Part shown: piece after piece, positions 34,479-46,100 of the stretch
Layout: each line of letters begins with the position of its first letter
Position numbering within the stretch: the first letter of the stretch is position 1
Assembly: GCA_027596035.1 (NCBI GenBank)
Contig: JADGJA010000078.1
Location: 1 to 47,934, forward strand
Length of the DNA stretch: 47,934 nt
Source: Thoreauomyces humboldtii
Lineage: Eukaryota; Chytridiomycota; Chytridiomycetes; Spizellomycetales; Powellomycetaceae
Direction of reading: 5' to 3'
Notes under the pieces: generated by a model
Databases searched by the model: none
Told to the model about the DNA's origin: nothing
What the model saw: only the letters and a program-made list of their open reading frames with translations
Position numbers and translations under genes: made by a program

Positions 34479-37400
34479 TTAGTGGGTCCGCTCGGTGATG
34501 AGGTTGCGTCGACGAAACGCGGCCGCGAAATCACGGAGCACAGAGGCAAGCTTGTTCTCGTCCTTGAAGTCGTTGTTTGCGCTGCGGGTGGGACGGGAAC
34601 AAGAGCGACCCGTCGGGTCAGAAGATCTGCTCTAAAGGCTTACTTCTAGCATCTGCCAAGACTCACCTAGCATAGCGCAGCAAGAATGCTTCCTTGTCCC
34701 TCTCCGACAGCTGTGAATCCGGAAACTTGCCGAGCGTCGCTCGTACCGCGGCCTGCGACTCGTCGGGAGCGGCAAAGTTGGAGCATCGGAAGATGTAGGC
34801 GAGGTCCTTGAACAAGGCGGCGTCTCGCGGGAAGGTGTAGATGAGCCCGTCGAAGAGCTTTTGGACGAAGTCGGATGCGTTGGTGGCGACGACCTGCCTG
34901 ATCGGCTCGACGATCACGGCTGGTACGGCAATAGCATGGTCATTTGGACTCGCTCCGCCAATTAGCTCCTTGAGGAAAGCAATGACGGCGTGTAGGGCAT
35001 CGGGCTGCTGGACCGGAAGACACGCCGAGGCGCAGGCGAAGAAGGACGGGAGAAGCGGCGATTGGCAGAAGAGAGTCGGACTTTGTTCCAGGAGCTCGGC
35101 AACCAGCTTGAAGTAATCCTCGATCACTGCAAGGCGAGAAACGGTCAGAATATCAAAAACGCACGAAGGGTGTCCATCCGGGCCACTAACCATCGGGAAT
35201 ACTATCCAGCTGTCCGACGTTGGTTGATATCAGTTGGAAAACGGATGTGGTCAGCGTCTCCACCAGTCCAAAGACGACCCGTCCGATCTCCGTGTCATCG
35301 CTGCCGTACTCTCGCACGCATCGCCAGGACGCCCAGAGAAAGCATGACTGCCCGGTCTGGTTGAAAAGGTCGACGACCTTCGTCATCATTGGGGAAAGCA
35401 CGGGGAGAAGGGTATGCTTGTAGGCCGCCATAGATCCGGAGCATAGCCGCGCGTAAAACTCGCTGACTTTGGGTGCGAAGGGAGCGTAAAGAGTGACGAC
35501 CTGGTCGATAGCTGGCCAGATCTCCGCGATGACTGCGATGGAGGGATGCGTGTTGGCGTTCAGTGTGTCGACCTGAGGCGTCGAGTGCTTCAACAGCGTG
35601 CCGAGCTGATTGAGGAGTTCTGCAGACGCGTCAGAGAGCGCCGGGGAAAGAACGGGAGTACTACGAGACTTACTGATAATCTCCTTGACTGCTGCAACCT
35701 CGGCAATTTCCGTTTTTGGTTTGCCCATCAAGGCAATTTCGTGTAAACGTTGAGCGAGCGGGTGACAGAACTTCTGCAAAGCTCCAGCAAGCTGAGGCAA
35801 TGGAACAGCAGCGATAACGTGGGCAATGCCTTCGGTAACCTCGTGGACGTCAGCCCTGTCCATGTTTTTGACCGTGTTGAAGTAAAAGTTATGAAGTTGC
35901 TCCAGATGGTCAACGAGATGCTGCAAAAGGCGTTAGATGAAACAGCGGCAACCCACGCGTGAATATTGACGTACCGGTCCGCATTCTCGGCACAAGAACT
36001 TCAAGGATTGTGCGGCTGCAGCCACCGCCTCTTTATCGTCAAACCCTTGAGACACGAAGGTAAGCTGGTATGTGATAAGCTCTGGATGCCTGGCGGTCCA
36101 TTCCGCATATCGTCCAATGACCAGGATTGCCGCGTATTTGATTTTTGGGTGGTTGGGCAGTTGCGGCAGCATCTCCATGATCTTTGGTAGAACGGTTTCT
36201 TCCTTGTTAATTTCTCGGCACATCATCCGCAAGGAAAAGAGGGGGGCCTCGATGAGTTGCCACTGAGCTGATGCGTCGAATTGCCCGCTGGTGCACATCT
36301 CGCAAAGAAGGTTGTAGGGACGGGCGAGCGCCTCTTCGGCGCCGATGATCTGCACGCAGTCCTTGACCACATCCCCCATGACATGACGGAAGTCGCGGAA
36401 CTCGTCCCTTTCAGCGGCCGTCCAATCGTCCAATTCCTCCGGATACCGGAGGTGGACGATCATGATGTCGAGAAGTTGGCGGAACACCGGTCTGTATGTG
36501 ACGCGGTGGTTGGCATTGATCGGCAAGCATAGTGCTGTTCGTAGCATTTCCCAGAACAGGAAGGTGATCGAAGCAATCTCTCGCTCCTCGTAAGCGGCGC
36601 ATTGAAGTAACCCTCCTACCAGATCTGCAAATGTGGTGTAGTCCTCAGCGATGAGATCCGCCCAGGCCTCCCCGGCTTGCGTGTAGATGCGACAAAGTTC
36701 CCGGACGGCTTCCGGATCATCTTTCTCCTCCTCCAGCTTGGCTCGGAGCGGGCCAAGGTGTGAATACAGCGCCTGGATTACTTCGCTAGACCGATTCCCA
36801 TTTGGGCTCGTGCGAATAGTGATTTCGCAAATGAGGTCGGTCGCTACGTCCACCAACAGCCCGTTCGATAGCGCATCGAAGGCAAATCCGATAACGGGAG
36901 TAGAAGGTAGCAAGGAGATGTCCATATCTCCGGACCGAATCCAGCTGTAGAGACATCTCAGGATTTGCTTTTGAATAGCGACAGAGTCGGCTGCAGGTTC
37001 GTATTGCATCAGATAAGGTTCCACGTCGCCTTTGCAGCAAGAGTAAGAGTAGCGTACCTGCGTGCGTGTGATAATAAAGCAACATGGATAAAACGTCGTT
37101 CGCCGTGCTGGTCAAGATCGACTGAGCCCGTCCCAAGGCTTCGTCCCTCTGCAGGAAAAGTGAACAATCAATGACGTTTTCTTTCCGAATATATCGTAGC
37201 AAGATCAAATCCACTCACGTCCATCATGTGATTGTTGCTGCTAAACTCCTCGGGTAGAACCGCCAGGAATTCCAAGAGCGGCGAGACCATCTCGGGATTC
37301 TCTCCAAACATCTTCGTGAGTTGACGAACGGGATCCTCCCACTCATGAAGCTGCATTGCAATGTCCGCTAGGCAGAGACAAAGCTGCTTGATGAGAGGCT

Positions 37401-37885
37401 CGCTCTGGCTTCGATATTGGTAGATGGCTTCGAGTATGGAGTCTCGAAGTGTGATTTGGGCAGGGTTTTCCAAAAGACTCCAATCGTACTTGATCTGGCA
37501 TCATCCGAAGAGCGTATACACATAGATGAGGTCTTGCTCCCTTCGCGCTGATCCACTGCTTGCAGGCACTGCGGTTTGCCGGATGTCCGTACCTTCTGCC
37601 GGATCGTCTGGGCAGCAAACATCCTGACCCCTGGAGGAAGTGATTCTGTTCGGAGCAGTTGGTCCGAGATTGTCCAGGCTGCTGGCTATACGAAGTGAAG
37701 GCAGATGGACACGTCAAACCAGGCACTAATGCACGGTCTTTCGTCGTGGACTGTACCAATTTCTGAAACCCTTTCAGCCATGTGTCAGCTTGCATGACTG
37801 CACTTGCACTGCCGGTAGTGGCATCCAGGAAGACCTGGAGAACCTGCAAAACCTCTTCTATCGTGGGAGCTGGTTGTGAGGTCAT
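34479..37885 (-). CDS. Karyopherin-beta, transportin-3 / importin-13 type
   Basis: Nine exons give about 958 residues: 37885-37757, 37685-37593, 37488-37219, 37148-37058, 37029-35975, 35920-35674, 35619-35191, 35126-34667 and 34581-34479. Matches to the family in order include WTISDQLLR, MFAAQTIRQK, DIAMQLHEWEDPV, LLEFLAVLPEEF, ASITFLFWEML, FRDFRHVMGDVVKD, KYAAILVIGRYAEW, AAAQSLKFLCREC, QSCFLWASWRCVREYG and LRDFAAAFRRRN. The protein is a stack of HEAT repeats that carries cargo (SR-type splicing factors in animals, tRNA in yeast) through nuclear pores under Ran control. The penultimate exon seems to stop at TGA, but this lies in an AG|GTGAGT donor. The next exon restores the conserved C-terminus. 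One 54-nt intron is a multiple of three and open, so it could be retained. Confidence 0.9.
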
Positions 37886-38353
37886 GTCGTATGTGTATAT
37901 GTGATTGATGGATTGGTGAGTGCGAGCTCAGAGCGCAACCAGACGGCAAAGCAGTCCGTGCTGGCGGTGAAGGGAAGCGTTGGTCTTTCCGCTACGTGAG
38001 AATAAAGCGGTTGGTTGCTATGGATCGTAATCGTGATGCCGAGACGAGCCAGTGTTTGCTTGCTTTGCTGTTTGGGGACCCGCCTTTGACGATGGGAGGA
38101 TGGGATGGCAGAGATCTGTGCGGGTTCTCACACACGCCGAAACCAAAGCCGACCGACGGGGAGCTCAGACTCAGAGCCACGAGCAGCAGGCCAGGGTTAG
38201 GGCTCTTCTTTCTGTCCGAATTTACTGGACACCCGTTCCTCGCTTACGTCACCCGGGGGACCCAGGATCTCCGCAGCGGAAACGATCGTACCTGCAAGAC
38301 GAAGCAGAGGAGGCAGACAGGCATCGGGCACACAGCAGGACAGGAGAGGACAG
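37886..38353. promoter_or_regulatory. Bidirectional promoter region, karyopherin / XRRA1-like genes
   Basis: This stretch of 468 bp separates the start codons of two divergent genes. No TATA box is obvious. Open frames crossing it (37996-38715 +) lack protein character. Confidence 0.5.
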
Positions 38354-41300
38354 ATGCCACAAGGCGCTGGGAAACCACACAAGCACATTCCTCACCACGA
38401 AATCACTCTGGGCAATGGTGGGGACGGGGACCCCACAGGCGATGCTTTGCTGCACACAAAGATCACACGTCCAGGCGAGCTGACGCAGAAGAGACGGGGG
38501 AAGTATGTCGAGATCCCTCAGGTCCTCGACGGATTCTTCATGGTAAGAGTTCGCTTTTGCGGTGGGACAGAGCACCACGACCAGGGAGCTTACTCGTGGC
38601 TCAAACTCAGCTCTCCCCACGTAGCTCAACAAGGCACCCGCCGACGACCCCGATCACGTCTATCTCCTCGACATCACCGGAGAGAACCTCTGTCTCGTCA
38701 TCGAAGATGACCTGACAATGTTCACGAACCTGCAGACTCTGCGATGCGGGGAGAACAGTCTTCCTTTCGCAAAGCTCGGCGTCCTTCCCGGTCTCCGACA
38801 GCTCACTATGCCCTGCAACGGCATAACGGACCTCGATCTGGAGGTCGAGGGCAGGTTCCTTCGACTCGAGGAACTGGATCTCTCTTACAACCGTCTCACC
38901 AACGCTGGGATCATCGTGTTGGCCAGTCTGCCGAGTTTGAGGAAGCTGGATCTTTCCACCAACAACTTGGCCACCTTGGCACCGTCCGTCATCGACATGT
39001 CGAGCTGGAGGGACAAGGTCATCGAAAGCATCCTGCCGAAGGAAGAGCTGGAAGCTCTCGAGGGTTGGATGGCGGGAGAGGAGACTACCGGGGGTGCGGA
39101 ACAGCACGATGGGCACGAAGACTCGAGGGCTGTGCTGACCGTCGCGGTGCCGGTTCCACCCTTGCCGGCGGCGGAAGGTCATGGGCAGAATAGCGCTGTC
39201 GACATTGCTCCTGGATCGGCGGGAACTGCCTCAGGAAGACAGAGGACGGCCGTTGAACCTCCTCCTTCGAGTCTGCACGAGTCAATCCAGGACCCAGTTG
39301 TGGATTCGAATGAGGCAACGGATTCAAGGCAAATTCCTAAAGAAGAAGCTCCGCACTCGGAACCAGCATTGGACACGACAGCGTCAGCAGAAACGGTCCG
39401 ACCACTACCGCCGAGCAACCCTCAAACCGCCTATAGTCGCAAACCCACAAGCAGCGTAGTGAAGGTAGCGGAGGACTTAGCTGTCACGGTCTCGGACGAC
39501 TTCGAAGAGGTCGTAGAAGCGCGGCCAACGGTCGAAGAAACTTTACCATCGGAGGATCCCGGTGTCCCCGTACGACCAGAATCAGCATGCGATCCCGACA
39601 AATCTGGTTCAGAAGAACTGCCCCACGAAATACACGACTCAACAGAGGAAAAGAGAGCTCAAAATTCGGACCAAACTTACGTTCAGGCGCCCCCAGATGA
39701 CCAAGGGAGTACTGATCCTCCAGTTGATGAGTTGGTCAGCGAAACCAGCGATGTTGCTGAACAGGCATCTTCAGCTCATGAGAATGCTTCTGAAGAGGAG
39801 CCGCGATACGAACAAGTTCGGCCTGCCGTAGTGGGACCGCAGACCCCTGCCGCGCCTGCATCGGCATCCTTTCAGGACCAGTTTATGCCGTTCAGCAATA
39901 TTGACAGGCATATGGCGCTTTTCAGCGCGGGTGGCCCGGGATTTCGAAAGTTAGAAACTTTGACTCTTGACAACAACCGCATGAACACTTTAGCGGCGTT
40001 TCAAATTCTGGGAGCACTGCCATGGTAGGGATTGGGTTGCTGGATGGTCCAGATTGCAGATACCAATGCACGATGTTTTTGCAGTCTCAAATCACTAGAC
40101 CTTTCCCGAAACCGCATCAGGACATTGGACTTTCTTACCCCGCCAACGGATCCAGCACTAGCACCTTCTGATGGGATGGTCCAAAAGTTCGATGGATTCT
40201 ATACATTGCAAGATTTGTATCTCACGTACAACGTCATCAGCACTCCAGAAGACCTATTGGGAATCGTTTTTCTGCCAGTGCTGGAGCGTGTATTCCTGGA
40301 GGGCAATCCAATCATGCAACGAGGCGCACAAAAGATGGCGGTGCGGGACGAAGGCGCAAGTGGTGAAGGTGCGGTTTGCCGTAGACTACAGCAAAGGCGA
40401 CGGGAAGCTGAACTCCTGTGCTTTGAATTTAGTACTTGGGTATGTAGACTTCGATCCACAAACGCAGCTCCCTGGACAGTACAACATCACTGTTTCGGAC
40501 GCTATCTACAATACACCTCATACAGCAGCAAAACCAACATCGGCAAGCAACCCTGCGCATGGACAAAATCAGTCACGTACTGCTCATCCACCGAGTCATA
40601 TCGCACCAGTTGTGGTCGCACCGCATCCTCGCACCAATCCGCTGGCCAACTACCACACCACCACCGCCGCATCCAAATTTCTTTCCCATGTGCATCGCAA
40701 GAACGCTCCCCCAGCCATCAGTGCTGCTCACATTGTCGCAAGCCACACCGTGCGAGCGACCGATCCTCGCTGTGTCCGGCATGCTACCGATGTCCGGAAG
40801 ACAAGACGAGCGTACACGTTCACCGATCAGGATCTAAGAGAGATTGTAAGGCGTGGCTACATTCCCGATGTTCGAGAGCTCGTTCAATTCGCGGAAGAAC
40901 GAGAACGCGTAGGCGATTACGGAGATGATGATGGAGAAGACAACGACCTCGACTACTCGCATCGTCCAGTCGAGCAGCAGTCGTCCATAGAAGAGGCTCA
41001 GTCTCGTTCCACAACTCCAGATGCCCACTCCTCCCACTCCCCTCTCCAGTACGACCCGAACGTCCACGATTCCACTTTTCTGACCAGTGTACACATCACC
41101 GGCGGAAACGACTCCCTCCATTCCATCCAACCCGAAGAATCCGTCACTATGTCGTACATCTCAACACCACCACGAACAGAGTCCCCCGTCTCGGAAGAGG
41201 ATTCCACACCGATTCCAAAATCCCTTCCTGCGGCTCTACGCGCGCTTCGCCACGCCCTCGCGTCCCCTCTCTCCTCGTGGACGACGGTGCCGAAACCCTA

Positions 41301-41822
41301 TACGCACGCCACGTTTGCATCCACTCGGAAGGCATTCGGTAGGTCCGAGGATAAGGTTAGGAGAAAGTGGGATCCGAAGAAGAAGCCAAAGGCTTGGAGC
41401 AACACGCCAGCATGTCTACCGAGACTGCAGACGGAACGGGCACGTGCCAAACAGAACGGCGTCAATACCTACAAGGACGAGTTCGCACAGATGCGGAGGG
41501 CTATGGAGGGAGTAGACGAGCGGATACAGATCGTGGAAACCAATTTGGGTGAGATCAACGATCTTGTCGTGGTTTGGGTCTCTTTTCTTCTCGTCCAATC
41601 GAAACACTTTGCTAATTCCTGTTCTTCACAGCGAATCTACTGGATCCGATGCGAGCACCATCAGGCGACCCCGCTCTCATCGGACCCTCAAGAAAACTGC
41701 TCGACCGCGTACAGAGCGAATACACCCGCATCGAACGGATGTACGCTGTCGCCGCTTTAGCGAATCGAGACAAACCCGTCGAGCAGGCCGTGCCGGACCA
41801 GCCACAGGCTGTGAATGTATAG
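38354..41822 (+). CDS. Leucine-rich-repeat protein, XRRA1-like
   Basis: Five exons (38354-38542, 38625-40024, 40085-40368, 40433-41548, 41632-41822) sum in phase to about 1059 residues. A first LRR block follows residue 75 (LLDITGENLCLVIEDDL, LRQLTMPCNGITDLDLEV, LEELDLSYNRLTNAGI, LRKLDLSTNNLATL). An acidic, disordered insert of about 290 residues follows, then a second block (LETLTLDNNRMNTLAAF, LKSLDLSRNRIRTLDF, LQDLYLTYNVISTPEDL, LERVFLEGNPIM). This split arrangement and sequence resemble X-ray radiation resistance-associated protein 1, which is common in ciliated eukaryotes but poorly understood. The C-terminal half has FTDQDLREIVRRGYIPDV and helical segments ending ERMYAVAALANR. The 64-nt intron after 40368 is the least certain junction. 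The exon 2 end hides a stop (TG|GTAGGG). Confidence 0.75.
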
Positions 41823-41868
41823 GAAAACGCAAACTCTCGCCAAAATATAGCATTATGTGGTCCATTAA

Positions 41869-42690
41869 TCAGACGTTGATCCCAAATGAGCCCGTAACCA
41901 TGTGCCGTTCCGCCATTCCCTGCACCGCGACCCACCATCGACCCACTACGTCCTGCACAGCTTTCTCGAACGCGTTCTCAGCAGTCAGCGCTTGGGGATG
42001 GACGTGCATGATGGATTGCAACTGCTCGTCGATGAGAAACAGGTGAAGATGCTCCACGGTCAACTCATGGAATCGCACGTTCAAGTCCATCGTAGCACCT
42101 TTCCGGCGTGCGGCGATCGTAGAATGCACAGACCCTTCGATCGCAGTAAGAGCGAATGGCATGGTACGATCCAGGCGACTGTACGACTCGTGGGAGATCA
42201 CGAGCGGCGGGACGATGTCTTCATCGATCACGATGGTGCGTGTGGTACTGTACCGTTGTGGACTCGTGTCGTTGGCGGTCCCGATGGCGGCGTTGACACC
42301 GATCGCCCATCGTCCCGCTTTGAAATTCCACGGAACGCTCCACGTCCCCTCGTCTGTCTTCACGGGATGTAGGTGCCCCCATTCTCCGTCTTTTCCGCCC
42401 GCGACAACCACGTGGATGTTAGAGGCATTCGGGTGTGTACCGGTGAATCGGAGAGTGATGGAATCGAGGGTTGCGGAAATGACCAGCTCCTTGTCAACGG
42501 TGTTGATAACGGGTAGCTGAACCACAGGGGCCTGAAGGTGAAAGGCAACGAACATGGTTGTCAGTAAAAGGAGGATGAGCGTGGCGGTTGTCAGTGGACG
42601 TCTGGCAGCGAAACGGTTCGGCAGCGCGGAGGGAACGAATCTCTTGCGCGGGGGTAGCGGAAGCAGAGGAAGATCGTCGTCGGCGAGCAT
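41869..42690 (-). CDS. Type II membrane protein with HLH/HVHP metal-like motif
   Basis: A single intronless frame of 273 residues. A basic N-terminus with a proline-rich cytosolic tail precedes one hydrophobic helix (TTATLILLLLTTMFVAF, about residues 34-50), then an extracytoplasmic region. A beta-rich segment (LVISATLDSITLRFTGTHP, WSVPWNFKAGRWAIGVNAA) leads to a C-terminal domain with VEHLHLFLIDEQLQSIMHVHPQ. Paired H-x-H and H-x-HP of this kind occur in bacterial secreted or membrane proteins suspected of metal binding (LHLI...HIHP type). Metal binding or redox function is an inference only. Lack of introns and bacterial-like motifs could mean horizontal transfer. It lies tail to tail with the XRRA1-like gene, 46 bp apart, and head to head with the pecanex gene. 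Confidence 0.7.
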   Translation of the reverse strand: MLADDDLPLLPLPPRKRFVPSALPNRFAARRPLTTATLILLLLTTMFVAFHLQAPVVQLPVINTVDKELVISATLDSITLRFTGTHPNASNIHVVVAGGKDGEWGHLHPVKTDEGTWSVPWNFKAGRWAIGVNAAIGTANDTSPQRYSTTRTIVIDEDIVPPLVISHESYSRLDRTMPFALTAIEGSVHSTIAARRKGATMDLNVRFHELTVEHLHLFLIDEQLQSIMHVHPQALTAENAFEKAVQDVVGRWWVAVQGMAERHMVTGSFGINV

Positions 42691-43150
42691 AGTCGTTCGG
42701 ATATGAAAGGAGGTTGCATGACTTTATTGGTGGTGGATCTTGCCATCTCGTCTATGTATGGAATTGAGGAATGGCAGTGCGCGCTTTTGATCCTGTCCGC
42801 GACCGTGGGTGAGACCTGGGTCCTGGAGTCCTGGAGTGCCGTTTGGCTGCCGAAAAGATGCATGTCGGAACGGGCTGCTCGTCACCAGGCAGCGACTCGC
42901 CAACGGCGTCTCGCTCTGACGGACTTTCATGGGAAGGATGCCGTGGTCCAAGGGTTGGGTGGGTGGTCGACGGTCAGAGGGTTGGGAGGATCCAGATCCG
43001 CTGCCGAAAACGTGAGGACGAAGTCCATGAGGCCATGAGGTCCATGAGCGGAGTTCCAACAGACGTCGCGAAAAGCTACTGCATACAATTGCCAGTCTCT
43101 TGTTTTTTCAACTACTTCGTCACGCAACGTCAAGACAGCCAGCAGGCCCT
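42691..43150. promoter_or_regulatory. Divergent intergenic region, HVHP membrane protein / pecanex genes
   Basis: 460 bp between two outward-facing start codons. No recognisable RNA or protein gene lies inside; frames across it have no family character. Confidence 0.45.
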
Positions 43151-46100
43151 ATGCCTCCTCGCATCGCAGCTGAGGTATCAGCGGCACCGTTGCTTAACTC
43201 TTACAAGGAATACCTCGCCACCCGGCGGCTCTTCAGGACAATATCTGGGGGACCCCGACTTCCTCCTCATCACACGTCATATAGCAATGCGGCAGCCTTG
43301 CTATGGTTCCAGGCAATCGTCTACTTCATCCCATGGGTAGCCGCCGTGATCGTGTATAACGTCTGGGATGACCAAGGGTGCGTCTGGGGAAGTGGTCCCA
43401 ATATCGGATTTGGAGGTCGGTCTATAGGCTGTCGAGGAGGCATCACCATCGAGGAATGCAACTGAAATGAGCGCCTTTCTAGTATTGATGGCCCTCCTCG
43501 TACTCGCCCTCCATTTACCGACCTGGATGATTCATCGACATCATGACCACCTGGACGATGAGGAAGACGAGCAACCACTGACGGGACCTCTCCTGTCGAG
43601 CGCGTATCGGTACTCTCTTCGCAATCACCCCGCCGCGATCGACCGACGCTGGTTACTGGCTCGACTTGGTCAGATCATCGCCACTGGGTTTTTTCTGAGT
43701 GCTTGTTTGGCGTTCCTTGACCCGGGGAGATTGTCCGACAGGTACAAGGAACCATGTAATTCCACGATAGTGTGAGAAAACTGATGAATTTCGGGATAGC
43801 TTTGGCAGTGATACAGTGGGATGGGTTCTGTACGCTTTGGGCTGGATAGCTGCACTAAGTGCGCAATGGTCATTGACCAGGTTAGTTTCCATGTTTATAT
43901 GCTCGTGGTGATCGCTGCCTGACGGACCATTTCACCCTCTAGCGCTCCACCGCCAGATCCAAATACGTAGGTGATTGATTGCTGATGAGGCAGCATCGGA
44001 CTGGTGCGAGACAACTGAGCTATCTTCTATCCACAGATTTTTCAGCGATGACCGGTGGCACTTGGACGTGTTTACGCGCCCGTTATATCTTACCTGTATA
44101 CTTATCGTGGCAGGAATACAGGTAAGGTGCTGAATCCCATGAAAATTTGACTGCGCTGTATGCTCATGGCCGCCTGTTTACAGCGCTGGATTCCCGCTCT
44201 CAACAACGCGAACCATGGATTGTTGATCCTCTGGGTTGTGTTCCCTTTGCTATGGATATCGGGTGTAGCACCATGCGCAAGGATTCTCGTTGTTGCAGCT
44301 TGGGAGCGGGTACGGCTGCGTCATCTATAGTTGGTCCGACTATTGTGCTGATGCCGTGTCTGCAGGGACATACTATGATCCTCGCAGCGCCTGCATGCGT
44401 GACGCCCCGCCGAAGTGTTACGACATTTGTTTGCCTGACGTTACCCAGTCTGATCATCACAGCAGTTCTCCTCACCCACGCCTCCGTGACAGCCGCATGC
44501 TGTGCTGCCGCAGTACTGGGCTGCATTATCGCAAGTCGAGTCTGGGTGGACATGGAGACAAGATTGAACTCCACTGTCAAAGAGACTTCGCCACTGCTCG
44601 TTCCTCGAGTGAGTGTCAGAGTCGAGCTGGCTTGGTTGGCCATACGGACACTGCTCCTCGTAGCGGTGATTGCGGCCGTTGCCGCAACTCGGCCGAGTGC
44701 TGCAGTCTTCGAAAACTCCAACCCTTCCGACACCAGCCACCCTGGTACCATCATTCTCTTGATTCTGGTGGTTTCATGCGCGCTCTTAGCGCTCTTGACC
44801 CGCGAGCTTCAGAACCCACACCTGCCTTCCGCTATTCCGTTATTCCGGAATCCGCTGAGGGTATTCGAGGAAGATGATGCAGACGATACGGCTACACTAA
44901 ATAGCGACACCATCGCTACCGACATAACGTATGGACTAGAGATCCTGCACGTGTGTTCCACGTGCATCTTGCCCTTCTTGTCAGCGGGATACATCCTATC
45001 TCGTGCCCTCACCTCAACGGCAGCGGAGCAGTGGGCATGGACCACCATTATCTTGGTTCGAGCATTTCGATACGCCTGGATGCGTCCGGTTGGCTGCGGC
45101 ATCATCATCGGGATAACGGCTGCTATCGATGCTTCTTCTTGGAATGGATGGAAGGAGCTGCACATAGGAACTCGATTGCTGATCGTTACTCTTGTGTGGG
45201 AAAGTGCTGCAAGAGCTTGGTGGAAGCTAGGATTTTGGGCGATGGCCATCGGCTCTTTTGTCACGAAAGGGACCGAGCGTCGACGAAATTGGCACCTTTA
45301 TGTGGTGGCAAGCGTCGTCACAGCGCCGTTTGTCATTATCATCAGCAGCGCTCTTGACGCACCCATGCTGCCGATCATGGGCCTCCCGATTTTCTGGATG
45401 GGCTTCCCTCGTACCGCCAGATTTTGGCCAGCGCTAGGTGCGTCGATTACACACCATCCCTTGCTACGAATTGTTTCCGTAACCAGACTCTCTTGCATCC
45501 AAACACAGATAGCGATTACACTCCTTCAGCGGACTCCCACCTCTATGCTACGCTTTTACCAACGCTTCTTCCTCGTCTGGCATCAGCTCTGGCGCATGGG
45601 AGGACACCCACCCTTCAGGCTTCTGGAAACATCCTCCTTGCTCGCCTTGGGTCTCGCCTCCTTCTAGTTCGCTGCGTGGAGTCGTATTACGAAGGACCAG
45701 TGTGCATCGTGACGGGTGTCGAACTGGAGCCAACCAGCTGTCACGCAAGGGAAGGGACAATCGTGGATAACGTGCTTGCAGAGTCATTTGAAGGCAAGAG
45801 TGGATGGTTCAACAAAGATATCGCCAGTACTCTTCAGGTGAGCGGAAGGATTGATTGGATTCCCGGTCAGTAATAATCTAATCGTTTCGCTCGAAAAGCC
45901 GACGTGCGTAGTGAAAACCGATGCGTACACCGATACGCACTCCTCGGCGACGGGGATCCTGGACAATCCTGGTGCTTTACGGCAAATGCCCGAGGCTTTC
46001 TTGAAATGCCTGGTGTGGCTACTCGTAAAAGATTTTGGATTGGAAAACGTTTTGAGGTAACGTCCGAAACGGCTTTCTCGTCGAAATACTTTTGCTCATC

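Noticed and set aside
37996..38715. A 239-codon plus-strand frame upstream of the XRRA1-like gene
   Set aside because: It is out of frame with the LRR-coding sequence and lacks protein character. The start at 38354 with donor at 38543 fits better.
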